Origin: an uncultured Lachnospiraceae bacterium
GTDB lineage: Bacteria > Bacillota > Clostridia > Lachnospirales > Lachnospiraceae
Direction: 5' to 3'
Length of the DNA stretch: 64,000 nt
NCBI GenBank assembly: GCA_900317555.1
Contig: ONHF01000005.1
Coordinates: forward strand, 1 to 64,000
Part shown: positions 54,806 to 62,627 of the stretch, piece after piece
Numbering within the stretch: the stretch's first letter is position 1
Layout: each line of letters opens with the position of its first letter
The notes under the pieces: generated by a model
The model's input: only the letters and a program-made list of their open reading frames with translations
Database searches by the model: none
What the model was told of the DNA's origin: nothing
Made by a program: the position numbers and the translations under genes

Positions 54806-56959
54806 TCACTCCTCCGGCAGCTGCAGATCATTCACGATAAAAGACGGGATGTCATCTTTCCTGAAATTACCCGTATAACTTCCGGATTCGTCCTTCGGGA
54901 AGATATCGATGGCTACATCCCACCGTATGTCATCTGTCATGATAAGATCGCCGTCAAGATCGTCCGGTTTCATGTGCTTTATGATTTCTTCGATTTTGCC
55001 GGAATCGGTATATGTCCGTGACGCATTCTGCCCGTCATCACCATAATAACTTACTGTAACCTTTCCGATCAAATCCACACAGTCCGCTGCGGGATCCAGC
55101 CAGAGATCCGCTTTTTTAAGAACCGCTACCGTGTTTCTGAATCCGGTGTAAACCGGCAGAACAATCTCGCCGGAAACATTCTTCGACATTGGCCATGAAG
55201 CGTCAAAACGGATAACTCCGATCGGGAGCGACATTGCTGTTGCGGCATTGTACTGCGAAAGATCCTCTCTGTAAGCCTGCGCGATCTTCCTGTACAGTCC
55301 CTGCGGCCCCTTCTTCCGGGTAACCCCGTTCAGATACTGTACATCCCAGCTTTCCAGCTGCTGTGCCCGCTCCGCATCATGATATACAGGGAAGAAGCCC
55401 TCTTTAAATTCTTCCGATTTCCAAACCGCATCCAGCTTCTTTGCCTGAATAGAATAGGGAATCAGAAGGTTTCTGCTGATCACCCTTCCGTTTTTCATGT
55501 AATAGGTGACCTGAGCCGAAAAGCCGCTCTCGTCATCTGTCGCGCGCACGAGCGCCGCCTGTCCTTCCTTTGCGATGTCAATTACAGCCGGAATATTGGT
55601 CAGTTTCATATTCTGCCTCTGGAAATCCATCAGAGAGTTGAAGCTGCCTTTGAGATCCTGTGTGCCCGCCGGGCTGTAACTGCTGTCCAGCGCGGGATAA
55701 TGGGTCAGCTGCGCGTAGGCGACTTTGGAGGCCTCCGGCACGAACCGGTCATACCCGAAAACATCATGCCGGAAAGTCAGCATGATCAGAACAGCGGCAG
55801 CGCAGATGACTGTTGTCTGCCACAGACTTTTAAAGAATCCGCGGATACTCTGTTCGTAGATACATTCGATCAGTGAGGATACCAGAAACGCGCCGCACAG
55901 GATTCCTCCTGCTGCGATCAGCATCGTCGAATTTCTGTTTTTACCGGCGTCGGAAGAAACATTGAAAATACCAAAAATCAGGGTGCCGATGCCGAGCCCT
56001 GCAGCTGTCCCCGCAATAAATTTGATGCACACGCGGACAGGCGCGTAAACGACGGACTTTCCGGCCGACTCTGCCTTCCGTTTCTTAAAAAGGCGATAAC
56101 CAGCGATAAAACAGACAAGACCGGTTAACAGAACGGCTATATCCGCGGGGAAGATCCGGCCGTAAAGGGTCCCCAGCAGCTGCAGACGCATCGGCGAATA
56201 AGAATCCGACATAAATTGTCTGCCTGATACCAGCTCTGATCCGAAAAACGCGTTTCCAAGAGGAAAGATTCCGTAATATCTCTTCGGAAGATCATATATG
56301 CCGACAAAGGTTTTAAAAAACTGCTGTTCATAGGACAGGAGGATTTTCAGGAAGATGAAATCCAGCGAATTTAAGAACACGGAAACGCCTGCTGCTACCG
56401 GAAGGTTACCGGTAACCATTGCAGCGAATATTGTCACACAGTATCCGCTGATGAAGTAAACGCTCATCCGTGCCATCTGCAGGAGAATCTCCAGCGTACC
56501 GGCCCCGTTCAGCGAGTGCATGAAATACAGCACCGGAATTGTGAGCCCTCCGATAACAAAAAGCGGCAGCTCAAACAGCAGAATACCATGCACAAATTTT
56601 CCGAAAAACACTTTTCTCCCGGAGACCGGCTGGCTCTGATAAAAATCCATTTTAACCATGGAAAAAAGATATCCGAACGCCTGCAGCCCTGTGATAATAC
56701 CCAGCAGTACGGCAGGAAACAGAAAGGCGGTGCGGATGCCGAGCCAGGTGCTGACTTCACTGAGTCTTGCCTCGAGCTGTTCCGCAAGCGGCTGCCCGTC
56801 ATTGATCATATCGATCCTGACCAGCTGCAGAATTGTGCCTGCCGGATAATACAGCAGAAGGTACAGCACATTCAGAGCCGCCAGCCAGAAGCTTCTCTTG
56901 AAAAGCAGCTTCTGCATGCCGGAAAATGTATTAATTGAGGATGATTTTGCGGATGTCAT
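54806..56959 (-). CDS. ABC transporter permease (YtrC/YtrD-like, large extracellular part)
   Basis: The protein of about 717 residues starts at ATG 56959, with GGAGG 9 nt upstream, and overlaps the ATPase gene by 29 bp. It has about ten hydrophobic segments in the first 430 residues (LNVLYLLLYYPAGTILQLVR and on), then a soluble, outward-facing domain to the end that resembles DUF6449-type permease ends. With the preceding GntR regulator and ATPase it forms a Ytr-like exporter that may respond to cell-wall antibiotics. The family call is moderate; membrane topology is seen directly. Confidence 0.72.
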   Translation of the reverse strand: MTSAKSSSINTFSGMQKLLFKRSFWLAALNVLYLLLYYPAGTILQLVRIDMINDGQPLAEQLEARLSEVSTWLGIRTAFLFPAVLLGIITGLQAFGYLFSMVKMDFYQSQPVSGRKVFFGKFVHGILLFELPLFVIGGLTIPVLYFMHSLNGAGTLEILLQMARMSVYFISGYCVTIFAAMVTGNLPVAAGVSVFLNSLDFIFLKILLSYEQQFFKTFVGIYDLPKRYYGIFPLGNAFFGSELVSGRQFMSDSYSPMRLQLLGTLYGRIFPADIAVLLTGLVCFIAGYRLFKKRKAESAGKSVVYAPVRVCIKFIAGTAAGLGIGTLIFGIFNVSSDAGKNRNSTMLIAAGGILCGAFLVSSLIECIYEQSIRGFFKSLWQTTVICAAAVLIMLTFRHDVFGYDRFVPEASKVAYAQLTHYPALDSSYSPAGTQDLKGSFNSLMDFQRQNMKLTNIPAVIDIAKEGQAALVRATDDESGFSAQVTYYMKNGRVISRNLLIPYSIQAKKLDAVWKSEEFKEGFFPVYHDAERAQQLESWDVQYLNGVTRKKGPQGLYRKIAQAYREDLSQYNAATAMSLPIGVIRFDASWPMSKNVSGEIVLPVYTGFRNTVAVLKKADLWLDPAADCVDLIGKVTVSYYGDDGQNASRTYTDSGKIEEIIKHMKPDDLDGDLIMTDDIRWDVAIDIFPKDESGSYTGNFRKDDIPSFIVNDLQLPEE

Positions 56960-57851
56960 ATCCTGAAGCCTCCGTTTCACTGATAAATATTTCTTCCAGA
57001 GACAGCGGCAGCACTTCAAAAAATACTGTTGGAACCCCTCTGAATTTCTGTTCTGTTTCTTCTCTCGATGCGCTGACCGTATACGTATGCAGCCGTCCCC
57101 TGCTCTCATGTGTCAGAATATGCAGCATTGCTTCCGCGTTTTTACGGTCTTCTTCGGACGCGAATACGACCTGAATTTTCTGCATGCCCAGTTTCATATC
57201 TTCAATATCGCTGGAGAGCAGAAGTCCTCCCTGATGCAAAAGGCCGATCGAATCGCAGATATCCTCGATTTCCCGGAGATTATGCGAGGACAGAACCGGC
57301 GTGAGACCCCGGCTTACGATTTCATTCGCGAAAAGACTTTTCATTGCCTGACGTACAAGCGGATCGAGCCCGTCAAAAGTCTCGTCGAGCAAAACATATC
57401 TGGTCCCTGCGCTGAGCGCAAGAAGGATCGAAAGCTGCTTCTTCATGCCTTTGGAAAACTCGCTGATCCGCCGCTCCGGGTCCAGATTAAAGCTCTTTAA
57501 AAGCTTCAGATATTTCTGCATATCAAAAGTGTCATAGACACACTGATAATAAACGCCCATATCCATCGGACAGCCCGTACTGAAGAAATAGGAGTCGGAA
57601 GGAACAAAGAACAGTTTTGCCTTGCTCTCCGGATTATCATACACCGGTTCCCGGTCGATGCAGACCATGCCGTCATCCTGCTTCATAACTCCGGAAAGAA
57701 TGCGCAGCAGCGTGGACTTACCGGCGCCGTTGGTCCCGACAAGTCCGAACACTTTCGCGTCTTCCAGTTTCAGCGAAACATCATTGACCGCGGTAACGAC
57801 TCTCTTTCCCTCGACGCGGAACTTTTTCGTAAGATGCATTGTTTCAATCAT
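56931..57851 (-). CDS. ABC transporter ATP-binding protein (YtrB-like)
   Basis: A 306-residue ATPase with Walker A GTNGAGKSTLLR, signature SEFSKGMKKQLS, and Walker B VLLDETFDGLDP. The C-terminal extension of about 90 residues is typical of ABC-2-type ATPases. It overlaps the GntR regulator by ATGA and the permease by 29 bp. Confidence 0.93.
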   Translation of the reverse strand: MIETMHLTKKFRVEGKRVVTAVNDVSLKLEDAKVFGLVGTNGAGKSTLLRILSGVMKQDDGMVCIDREPVYDNPESKAKLFFVPSDSYFFSTGCPMDMGVYYQCVYDTFDMQKYLKLLKSFNLDPERRISEFSKGMKKQLSILLALSAGTRYVLLDETFDGLDPLVRQAMKSLFANEIVSRGLTPVLSSHNLREIEDICDSIGLLHQGGLLLSSDIEDMKLGMQKIQVVFASEEDRKNAEAMLHILTHESRGRLHTYTVSASREETEQKFRGVPTVFFEVLPLSLEEIFISETEASGYDIRKIILN

Positions 57852-58231
57852 TGAACCATTCCTCCACTGCTGCCGGTCTTCATATCAAGTGCCGCCTGAT
57901 AAAGCTGATCCGCATCGAAGCCAAGCTCTCCCGCCTCTTTCATCCAAAGGACAAGCCGGCTCACCAGCTCTTTTTTCTTATTCTCCCGAAGCGACGCGTC
58001 GCCGTTTACGAAACTGCCCTTACCTTTCACCGTATAAATGAATCCCTGCCGTTCGAGTTCCGAGAAAGCCCTCTGTACGGTGTTGGGATTTGTCGACAGA
58101 TCCACGGCAAGACTGCGTACCGACGGCATCGGATCATTCGGAAGCATCACTTTCTTCAGGATCAGCGCCTTGTATCCGTCGCAGATCTGTTCGTAGATCG
58201 GCCGGGCGTCCTGATAATCAATTATGTTCAT
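57848..58231 (-). CDS. GntR-family regulator, YtrA subfamily
   Basis: A 127-residue regulator with only the winged-helix domain (IYEQICDGYKALILKKVML, PSVRSLAVDLSTNPNTVQRA) and a short dimerising tail, as in YtrA-type GntR repressors that control ABC exporters and lack a ligand domain. ATG 58231 is chosen over a TTG four codons upstream, because the AGAGG site would be too close to the latter. The 98-bp gap upstream (58244-58341) is GC-rich; no clear promoter or operator is seen. Confidence 0.9.
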   Translation of the reverse strand: MNIIDYQDARPIYEQICDGYKALILKKVMLPNDPMPSVRSLAVDLSTNPNTVQRAFSELERQGFIYTVKGKGSFVNGDASLRENKKKELVSRLVLWMKEAGELGFDADQLYQAALDMKTGSSGGMVQ

Positions 58232-58341
58232 AAACCATTTCAACCTCTTTCATCTGGCTTCAGTGCGTTTCCTGCGGCTGGCAGCCCCCGTCTGAGCGCG
58301 GCACGTTACACAGGGCTTGCGTCCCGTCCGCCTGCGGCGCG

Positions 58342-59640
58342 TTACTCATAACGAAGTGCTTCGATCGGATCCAGTTTTGCCGCGCGGCTGGCCGGATAAA
58401 ATCCGAAAAAGATTCCGACCGCGATGGAAAACAGAAACGAGATCACAACACTCGCAGGAGAAACAACCGGCGGGATTCCCTGTACAAACCTGCATACAAG
58501 CAGGCCCGTCAGAATACCGGCGGCAATACCGATAACGCCTCCCGTAAGGCTCAGAATAACGGCTTCTGTGATGAACTGCAGCCGGATATCCCGCTTCCTC
58601 GCTCCGAGTGCTTTTCTGGTTCCGATCTCTCTCGTTCTTTCGGTGATCGATACGGTCATGATGTTCATGACACCGATACCGCCGACAAGGAGCGCGATCG
58701 CGCCGATTAACGTGATGGTCAGCGTCTGGCGTTTCATGTTCTCATTTGCCTGCTTGATCCACTCCTGATTGTTGTACACGTTGATCTGGAAATTCGAGTC
58801 CGCGGGCAGAAGCGATGTCAGATAATCCTGCAGCTCCTGACTGAAACTGATCACATCGGTTCCGGGGACCGCGCCGATATCGAAATAGCTGATCTTGTCC
58901 GCAGTTTTGTCGTTTACAAGCGCCATCGTAACCGCGTTCCGGTACGGAATATACATGGTTGTGGACATGTCCTTGAGAGAGGAGGCGTCCATCTGACCCA
59001 TATCGCCCATATTGACGGAGTATACGCCGATGATTGTATAAGTATAACCAGCTTCTCCGTTGATTGTGCAGCTTACCCTTTTCCCGAGCGCCGCGCTGAC
59101 ATCTTCCCCGTACAGGCTCTTCGCAAAAAGATCGGAAACAACGCAGACATAGCTGTCGCCCTTGAGCTCATTGTCCGCAAAAACTCTTCCCTCCTGCAGC
59201 GGCACCATGCCGGCATTGACCGTAAAATACCCGGGGTTCACGCCCTGCAGATCAAAGTTCGCGTAGACCTTTTCATCTTTTGCCTTGTCCGGGTAAGCCG
59301 TCCCGCTGCCTGCCCAGCTCGTGACCGCGACCGCCTCGATTCTGTCGCTGTAGGTGTCCACCATCTTCTGCAGCATTTCCTTCGTGAACTGCGGCTGATA
59401 GCGGCTCATGTCGGTGTTCTCATCCAGCTGGATTCCGTCCTTCAGCCACATGTAGACATTCATGGTGTTGACACCATACATCGAATTCTGGCGTTCGTTT
59501 TCGGCAGTCTGGGAGTTTCCCACGGTCATGATCGCGATGACCGCGGCAATGCCGATGATGATGCCCAGCATGGTAAGGAAAGTCCGCAGTTTATTGGCGG
59601 CCATGCTCTTGAAAGCAAGCCTTACATTCTCACCCAGCAT
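58342..59640 (-). CDS. MacB/FtsX-type ABC permease
   Basis: A 432-residue permease with one N-terminal membrane helix (KLRTFLTMLGIIIGIAAVIA), a large MacB-type outer domain, and three C-terminal membrane helices including the conserved loop ITERTREIGTRKALGARKRD. It works with the ATPase and adaptor encoded upstream in a YknXYZ/MacAB-like exporter of peptides or drugs. It overlaps the ATPase gene by 11 bp. Confidence 0.94.
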   Translation of the reverse strand: MLGENVRLAFKSMAANKLRTFLTMLGIIIGIAAVIAIMTVGNSQTAENERQNSMYGVNTMNVYMWLKDGIQLDENTDMSRYQPQFTKEMLQKMVDTYSDRIEAVAVTSWAGSGTAYPDKAKDEKVYANFDLQGVNPGYFTVNAGMVPLQEGRVFADNELKGDSYVCVVSDLFAKSLYGEDVSAALGKRVSCTINGEAGYTYTIIGVYSVNMGDMGQMDASSLKDMSTTMYIPYRNAVTMALVNDKTADKISYFDIGAVPGTDVISFSQELQDYLTSLLPADSNFQINVYNNQEWIKQANENMKRQTLTITLIGAIALLVGGIGVMNIMTVSITERTREIGTRKALGARKRDIRLQFITEAVILSLTGGVIGIAAGILTGLLVCRFVQGIPPVVSPASVVISFLFSIAVGIFFGFYPASRAAKLDPIEALRYE

Positions 59641-60331
59641 GCGCGCCTCTCCTTTCCCCCGTGATCCTTCCGTCCATCAGTGTCAGAATTCTGGGCGTTT
59701 CCTCCGCAAGATTCTGCGAATGCGTGATCAGCAGGATCGTCTTTCCCTGTTCTGTGTGCAGCCTGTGGAAGATATCCATGATCATCCGGCTTGTCGCGGA
59801 GTCGAGAGCGCCGGTCGGTTCGTCCGCGAGGATAATCGCCGGATCATTTGCCATAGCCCTCGCAATCGCGACTCTCTGCTTCTGTCCGCCGGAGAGTTCA
59901 TCCGGACTGTGATCCATGCGGTCCTTCATTCCGACGAGCTCCAGAAGGAACTCGGCGCGTTCTTTCCGCTGCGCCGGCGGCATGCCCGCGTACAGAAGCG
60001 GAACTTCCACGTTCTCACGCGCGCTCATCCGGGGTATCAGGTTATAGGTCTGAAAAACAAACCCGATCTGTCGTCCCCTGATCGCCGCACAGGCATCGTC
60101 GGAGAGACTTCCGATATCAATTCCCAGAAGCTCATAGTTTCCCTCGGTCGGCCGGTCCAGAATCCCGATGATGTTCATGAGCGTGCTCTTGCCGGAGCCG
60201 GATTCTCCGACGATCGAGGTGAACTCACCTTCCTCCACATCGAGGTCGATTCCATGCAGAACTTCGAGTTCATTCTCGGTGCCGATATAATATTTCTTAA
60301 TAATTTTCTCAAGATGAATGATGCTGTCCAT
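59630..60331 (-). CDS. ABC transporter ATPase, MacB/LolD type
   Basis: A 233-residue ATPase: Walker A GESGSGKSTLMN, signature DELSGGQKQRVAIARA, Walker B IILADEPTGALDS and an H-loop TH. It energises the MacB-like permease. It lies between adaptor (13 bp) and permease (overlap). Confidence 0.95.
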   Translation of the reverse strand: MDSIIHLEKIIKKYYIGTENELEVLHGIDLDVEEGEFTSIVGESGSGKSTLMNIIGILDRPTEGNYELLGIDIGSLSDDACAAIRGRQIGFVFQTYNLIPRMSARENVEVPLLYAGMPPAQRKERAEFLLELVGMKDRMDHSPDELSGGQKQRVAIARAMANDPAIILADEPTGALDSATSRMIMDIFHRLHTEQGKTILLITHSQNLAEETPRILTLMDGRITGERRGAHAG

Positions 60332-60344
60332 ACGTGTCTCCGTT

Positions 60345-62459
60345 TCAGCCGTAGATGCCGCTGAGCATCCCGTCTTCGGAGTCCCCGGAAGAAACCGCCG
60401 GCAGGACCTGATCTCCTTCCCTCAGATCGCCCGACGTAATCTGGGTGTAATAATCATTGGAAATGCCGGTTTCCACCGGAATCTGCATGCTCTGCCCCAT
60501 ATCCTCCGTTCCCTGCGTGCTGTCCGCCGCTCCGGCATCTTCCGCGGCTCCGGTCATTGCCTCTGCAGACTCGGACGACGCGCCGCGAAGAACCGTGACA
60601 TAGGAGCTGCCGTCCGGGTCTGTCGTGATGCAGGACGTAGGCACTGCCAGCACATTCTTTTCACTGGCAAGGACAAAATCAATCCTTGCGGTCATACCAA
60701 GGCGCAGGCGCTCGTTTACCTGATCCAGTGAGATGTCAACACGATACTGCGCTTTTCCCTTGTTCTGGCTGGTGCCGCTCTGTGACGATTGTGCGGATGT
60801 TCCGCTGCCGCTTCCTGCCTTTGGATCCGAGGAGGTTTCCGTATCCGAAACCGGTGTCAGCGCGGTAAAACAAACCTTGCCTGTCAGTGTTTCCTCCCCC
60901 GTGGAATCTGTTTTGATCCGGACCGGTGTCCCGACATGCAGATCCGCAATGTGACCTTCATCCACATTGACCGTCACCTTCAACTGACCGAGATTATTGA
61001 TCACAACCGCGCCCGCGCCGGAGTAAGACTGCCCCGGCACAATGTTGACCGCCGTAACGGTACCATCCATTTCCGCATAGACCGTGCCGTTTTCGAGCTT
61101 TTGTTTTGCCCTTTTCAATGTATCCTGCGCATCCAGTGTTCCCGCCTGATTGGCGAGTGCCTGTTTGGCCGCGCTGTCTTTTGCGGATAGCTCGCTTTCA
61201 TACGTCGAGCGGTTTGCAGTTTTTGTGGCAGAGCCCTGCTGCTCTAGCGAGCGTACGCTGCTCGTAACACCCTGCTGCGCGGTCTTCAGGGCTGCCTCAG
61301 CGGCTTCTCTCGCGGACTTTGCCGCATCGTAATCGCTCTGCGCTTTGGACAGCGCGGCAGAGGTTTTGTCATGCTCCGCGGAATAATCCGAAAGATTCTG
61401 CTGTGCCTGCGTGAGCGCGTAAGAGGCGTCGGTTACTTTCTGCGCGCTTTCCCCGGATTTCGCCTTTGCAGCGTTGTAATCTGCAACCTGCTTGTCATAT
61501 TCCGCTTTCGCTTTATTATAATCAGCCATCAGCTGATCCTTTTGCTCGTTATAAGCCTTGAGGGCATTCTCATATGCCGCCTGATCCTGATCATACTTTC
61601 GCTTGGCGTCCGCATATTCTCCCATGACCGCATCATAGTGCTCCTGCGTTTCACCGTCCTGTTTGACAGGCACAGCAGGGGCTGTCGGTGCCACCGGCTC
61701 CTGCGGCAATGCAGGCTCTGCGGGCGGCGTCAGCTTTGAAATATCCGGCGCCGACGCGGCCGCCTGCGAAGCGTCATTGGAGGCCCTCTGCGCGTTACTG
61801 ACAGCGCTCTGCAGCCCTGCGTACTTCTGATCAGCCGCATCCGCTGCTTTCTGCGCGGCATCGAGCGCCGCCTTCGCGTCGGCTTCCGCCCTGATGAACC
61901 GGTCGACATCCTGCTGTGAATGCACCTGCTCCAGAATGGCTTTATTGGTATCTTCCGCCTGCTCGGTCAGCGTTCTCGTTGCGTCCTCGTACTGCTGCGC
62001 GGATGTCTCCTGCGCGGACCGGACCGCTCTTCCGGCAGCCGCCTGATCAATCGCATTCTGCTGCTGTTCGATCGAAAGCTTTTTCTGCGCAAGCGCGATA
62101 TCATTTTCAACGTCGGTCATATCCAGCGTATACAGACGGTCTCCTGCCTTCACGCTGTCCCCTACCTTGACAAACACTTCCTTGATCGGATATGTGGTAT
62201 CGCCGAAGCTCTGCGGATTCGCGTTATTTTCATCCGCGCTGATAACGCTGCCTGACGCGCTGTAGATATTCTCCAGATCCGTGCGGATCACCTGCTCCGG
62301 CACGGGGGACGCGTCCGCCGGCATCTCTTCCTGCTTATGAAAATGTCTGTAGACAAAAAAACCGGTCACCGCCGCTGCTGCCAGGATCAGTACCGCCGCG
62401 ATGATCCGTTTTCCATACTTCTTTTTCCCTGTGTGTCTTGTTTTGTCTGCTTTGCGCAT
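60345..62459 (-). CDS. membrane-fusion (HlyD/MacA-type) adaptor with very long coiled coil
   Basis: The 704-residue protein has an N-terminal membrane anchor (IIAAVLILAAAAVTGFFVYR), a split biotinyl-lipoyl domain (YPIKEVFVKVGDSVKAGDRL; later VYAEMDGTVTAVNIVPGQSY) and a beta-barrel domain. Between the lipoyl halves lie about 330 residues of Ala/Gln/Lys-rich coiled coil broken by a Pro-rich segment (PPAEPALPQEPVAPTAPAVP). MacA/YknX adaptors are normally about 380 residues, so the hairpin is unusually long. ATG 62459 is chosen because GGGGAG lies 8 nt upstream. First gene of the efflux operon. Confidence 0.9.
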   Translation of the reverse strand: MRKADKTRHTGKKKYGKRIIAAVLILAAAAVTGFFVYRHFHKQEEMPADASPVPEQVIRTDLENIYSASGSVISADENNANPQSFGDTTYPIKEVFVKVGDSVKAGDRLYTLDMTDVENDIALAQKKLSIEQQQNAIDQAAAGRAVRSAQETSAQQYEDATRTLTEQAEDTNKAILEQVHSQQDVDRFIRAEADAKAALDAAQKAADAADQKYAGLQSAVSNAQRASNDASQAAASAPDISKLTPPAEPALPQEPVAPTAPAVPVKQDGETQEHYDAVMGEYADAKRKYDQDQAAYENALKAYNEQKDQLMADYNKAKAEYDKQVADYNAAKAKSGESAQKVTDASYALTQAQQNLSDYSAEHDKTSAALSKAQSDYDAAKSAREAAEAALKTAQQGVTSSVRSLEQQGSATKTANRSTYESELSAKDSAAKQALANQAGTLDAQDTLKRAKQKLENGTVYAEMDGTVTAVNIVPGQSYSGAGAVVINNLGQLKVTVNVDEGHIADLHVGTPVRIKTDSTGEETLTGKVCFTALTPVSDTETSSDPKAGSGSGTSAQSSQSGTSQNKGKAQYRVDISLDQVNERLRLGMTARIDFVLASEKNVLAVPTSCITTDPDGSSYVTVLRGASSESAEAMTGAAEDAGAADSTQGTEDMGQSMQIPVETGISNDYYTQITSGDLREGDQVLPAVSSGDSEDGMLSGIYG

Positions 62460-62514
62460 CACAATTTCTCCCCTGCCCGGTGCATTAGAGCTTTGATCAC
62501 TGATACAGCCTTGT

Positions 62515-62577
62515 CTGTATTAAGTGTACTGCATGTATTAATACAGTTATTTTATTCCCTGCGAACTGAAATTGCAA
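62515..62577 (-). promoter_or_regulatory. promoter and overlapping operator of the efflux operon
   Basis: Read leftward, TTGCAA (62577-62572) and TAAAAT (62554-62549) are 17 bp apart. Just downstream, at the expected start of transcription, CTGTATTAA (62546-62538) and TTAATACAG (62523-62515) form a perfect 9-bp dyad with a 14-bp centre, and the first arm contains the palindrome TGTATTAATACA. This is a typical repressor site, but no regulator gene is adjacent. Confidence 0.72.
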
Positions 62578-62584
62578 CTAAAAA

Positions 62585-62605
62585 GAGCGCGGACCTGCCG
62601 CGCTC
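62585..62605 (-). terminator. terminator of purF
   Basis: A perfect 8-bp stem GAGCGCGG/CCGCGCTC with a 5-nt loop is followed leftward by TTTTT, 22 bp after the purF stop. It separates purF from the efflux promoter. Confidence 0.85.
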
Positions 62606-62627
62606 CTTCAAATTGATTGTTCTATAT

